In this document: positions 63,332 to 64,000 of the stretch, piece after piece
Layout of the letters: every line of letters starts with the position of its first letter
Position numbering within the stretch: position 1 is the stretch's first letter
NCBI RefSeq assembly: GCF_040049215.1
Contig: NZ_JBDZDN010000007.1
Location: 1 to 64,000 of the forward strand
Length of the DNA stretch: 64,000 nt
Reading direction: 5' to 3'
From: Mesorhizobium_K sp040049215
GTDB lineage: Bacteria > Pseudomonadota > Alphaproteobacteria > Rhizobiales > Rhizobiaceae
Program-made: the position numbers and the translations under genes
The notes under the pieces: generated by a model
What the model saw: the letters and a program-made list of their open reading frames with translations, nothing else
Told to the model about the DNA's origin: nothing
The model's database searches: none

Positions 63332-63709
63332 ATGTTCCATCTCTTTCTCGTCGCCGTCGGCGGCGCTGTCGGCGCCTCGCTTCGCCATCTCGTCAACCTC
63401 TCATCGCTCCGGCTGGTCGGGCCTGGCTTCCCCTGGGGCACGATGGCGGTCAACATCGTCGGCTCATTAGCGATGGGAGTTTTCATCGAGCTCCTTGCAA
63501 GACGGTTCAACGCATCGAACGAACTCAGGCTCTTCGTCGCCACCGGCATTCTCGGCGGCTTCACGACCTTCTCGGCCTTCTCGCTCGATTTCGCCGTGCT
63601 CTGGGAGCGCGGCGCAGCCCTTCCGGCGCTGGCCTATGCGATTGCAAGCGTCGTCGGCTCGATCGTCGCGCTGTTCCTCGGGCTGTGGCTTGCAAGAAGT
63701 GTTGGCTGA
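63332..63709 (+). CDS. crcB: fluoride efflux channel CrcB/Fluc
   Basis: 125 residues from ATG 63332, four membrane helices. Signatures GGAVGASLRH, GTMAVNIVGSLAMG and GILGGFTTFSAFS (with the two phenylalanines of the fluoride track) are intact. A dimer exports fluoride. No fluoride riboswitch is visible upstream; the gap to the HNH gene is only 32 nt. Followed by an RluC-type gene, a common rhizobial order. Confidence 0.94.
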   Translation: MFHLFLVAVGGAVGASLRHLVNLSSLRLVGPGFPWGTMAVNIVGSLAMGVFIELLARRFNASNELRLFVATGILGGFTTFSAFSLDFAVLWERGAALPALAYAIASVVGSIVALFLGLWLARSVG

Positions 63710-63753
63710 TATCGGCGGCTGATGCTATTGCGCGCAGCTTGAAGGTTTAAGCG

Positions 63754-64000
63754 ATGGCAGGCGTAGAGCAGATCACGGTCCAGGACGGCGAGGCGGGCAT
63801 GCGGCTCGACCGCTGGTTCAAGGTCCACTATCCGGGCCTCGGCTTCGGTCACCTGCAGAAGCTGCTGCGCTCCGGCCAGGTCCGCGTCGACGGCGGACGG
63901 GTGAAGGCGGATTCACGCGTCGAGCCCGGCCAGACTGTGCGCATTCCGCCGCTTCCCATAGACAAGGCGGGTTCTGGCCCGCTGACGGCCAAGACCATCC
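63754..64000 (+). CDS. rluC: RluC-family 23S rRNA pseudouridine synthase, 5' part only
   Basis: 82 codons of the N-terminus are in the window. GAAGG precedes ATG 63754. The S4 RNA-binding domain reads EAGMRLDRWFKVHYPGLGFGHLQKLLRSGQVRVDGGRVKADSRVEPGQ, typical of RluC/RluD enzymes. The catalytic domain lies outside. RluC is favoured over RluD by the neighbouring crcB and by sequence. Confidence 0.88.
   Translation, partial: MAGVEQITVQDGEAGMRLDRWFKVHYPGLGFGHLQKLLRSGQVRVDGGRVKADSRVEPGQTVRIPPLPIDKAGSGPLTAKTI

Overview
This window is chromosomal DNA of an alphaproteobacterium, most likely a Rhizobiales member near Mesorhizobium/Phyllobacteriaceae. The evidence is the high-GC codon use, a BA14K-family surface protein, 391-residue EF-Tu proteins encoded by two copies, the long str-S10-spc-alpha ribosomal superoperon continuing through adk-rpsM-rpsK-rpoA-rplQ without rpmJ, and interspersed palindromes of the GATC-CCGAAAAG...CTTTTCGG type common in Mesorhizobium-like genomes. 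No rRNA gene, CRISPR array, insertion sequence or prophage was seen. The genus is an inference.

Layout. (1) 1-2.3 kb: the edge of an unknown gene, a small zinc-ribbon protein, a frameshifted Sel1-repeat remnant, tRNA-Thr, and three small membrane or secreted proteins. (2) 2.3-6.8 kb: an IclR regulator divergent from gcl-hyi-glxR, which converts glyoxylate through tartronate semialdehyde to glycerate. (3) 6.9-8.2 kb: rlmB, then tRNA-Tyr and tRNA-Gly behind a near-consensus promoter. (4) 8.4-10.9 kb: the arsenic operon arsR-arsC-acr3-arsC with two unrelated arsenate reductases. (5) 11.3-17.8 kb: an exported sulfatase, a two-gene membrane/HlyD unit, Hsp20, exonuclease III and a GT87-like membrane glycosyltransferase. 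(6) 18.0-33.0 kb: tuf copy 1, tRNA-Trp, an antisense CAP10/GT90-like gene, then secE-nusG-rplK-rplA-rplJ-rplL-rpoB-rpoC. (7) 33.0-35.2 kb: a vapBC toxin-antitoxin pair with a perfect palindromic operator, an aldose-dehydrogenase-like oxidoreductase and a small acidic protein. (8) 35.6-54.6 kb: rpsL-rpsG-fusA-tuf copy 2, then the S10, spc and alpha operons to rplQ and a strong terminator. (9) 54.6-64 kb: an acyltransferase, a DegP-like protease coupled to rarA, a peroxiredoxin-like/membrane-protein pair divergent from a TetR regulator with a perfect palindromic operator, a homocysteine methyltransferase family protein, a PCMT-like methyltransferase followed by an HNH protein, crcB, and the start of an RluC-type pseudouridine synthase.

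The centre is housekeeping transcription and translation machinery. Novelty sits in the seams: accessory genes inserted at trpT-secE and rpoC-rpsL, palindromic repeats dropped into ribosomal operons, and several small regulated cassettes without an assigned role. I did not find a system I can call truly undescribed. The best candidates are the TetR/Prx-like/membrane cassette, the methyltransferase-HNH pair, the permease-less HlyD unit, and the repeats inside the ribosomal operons.
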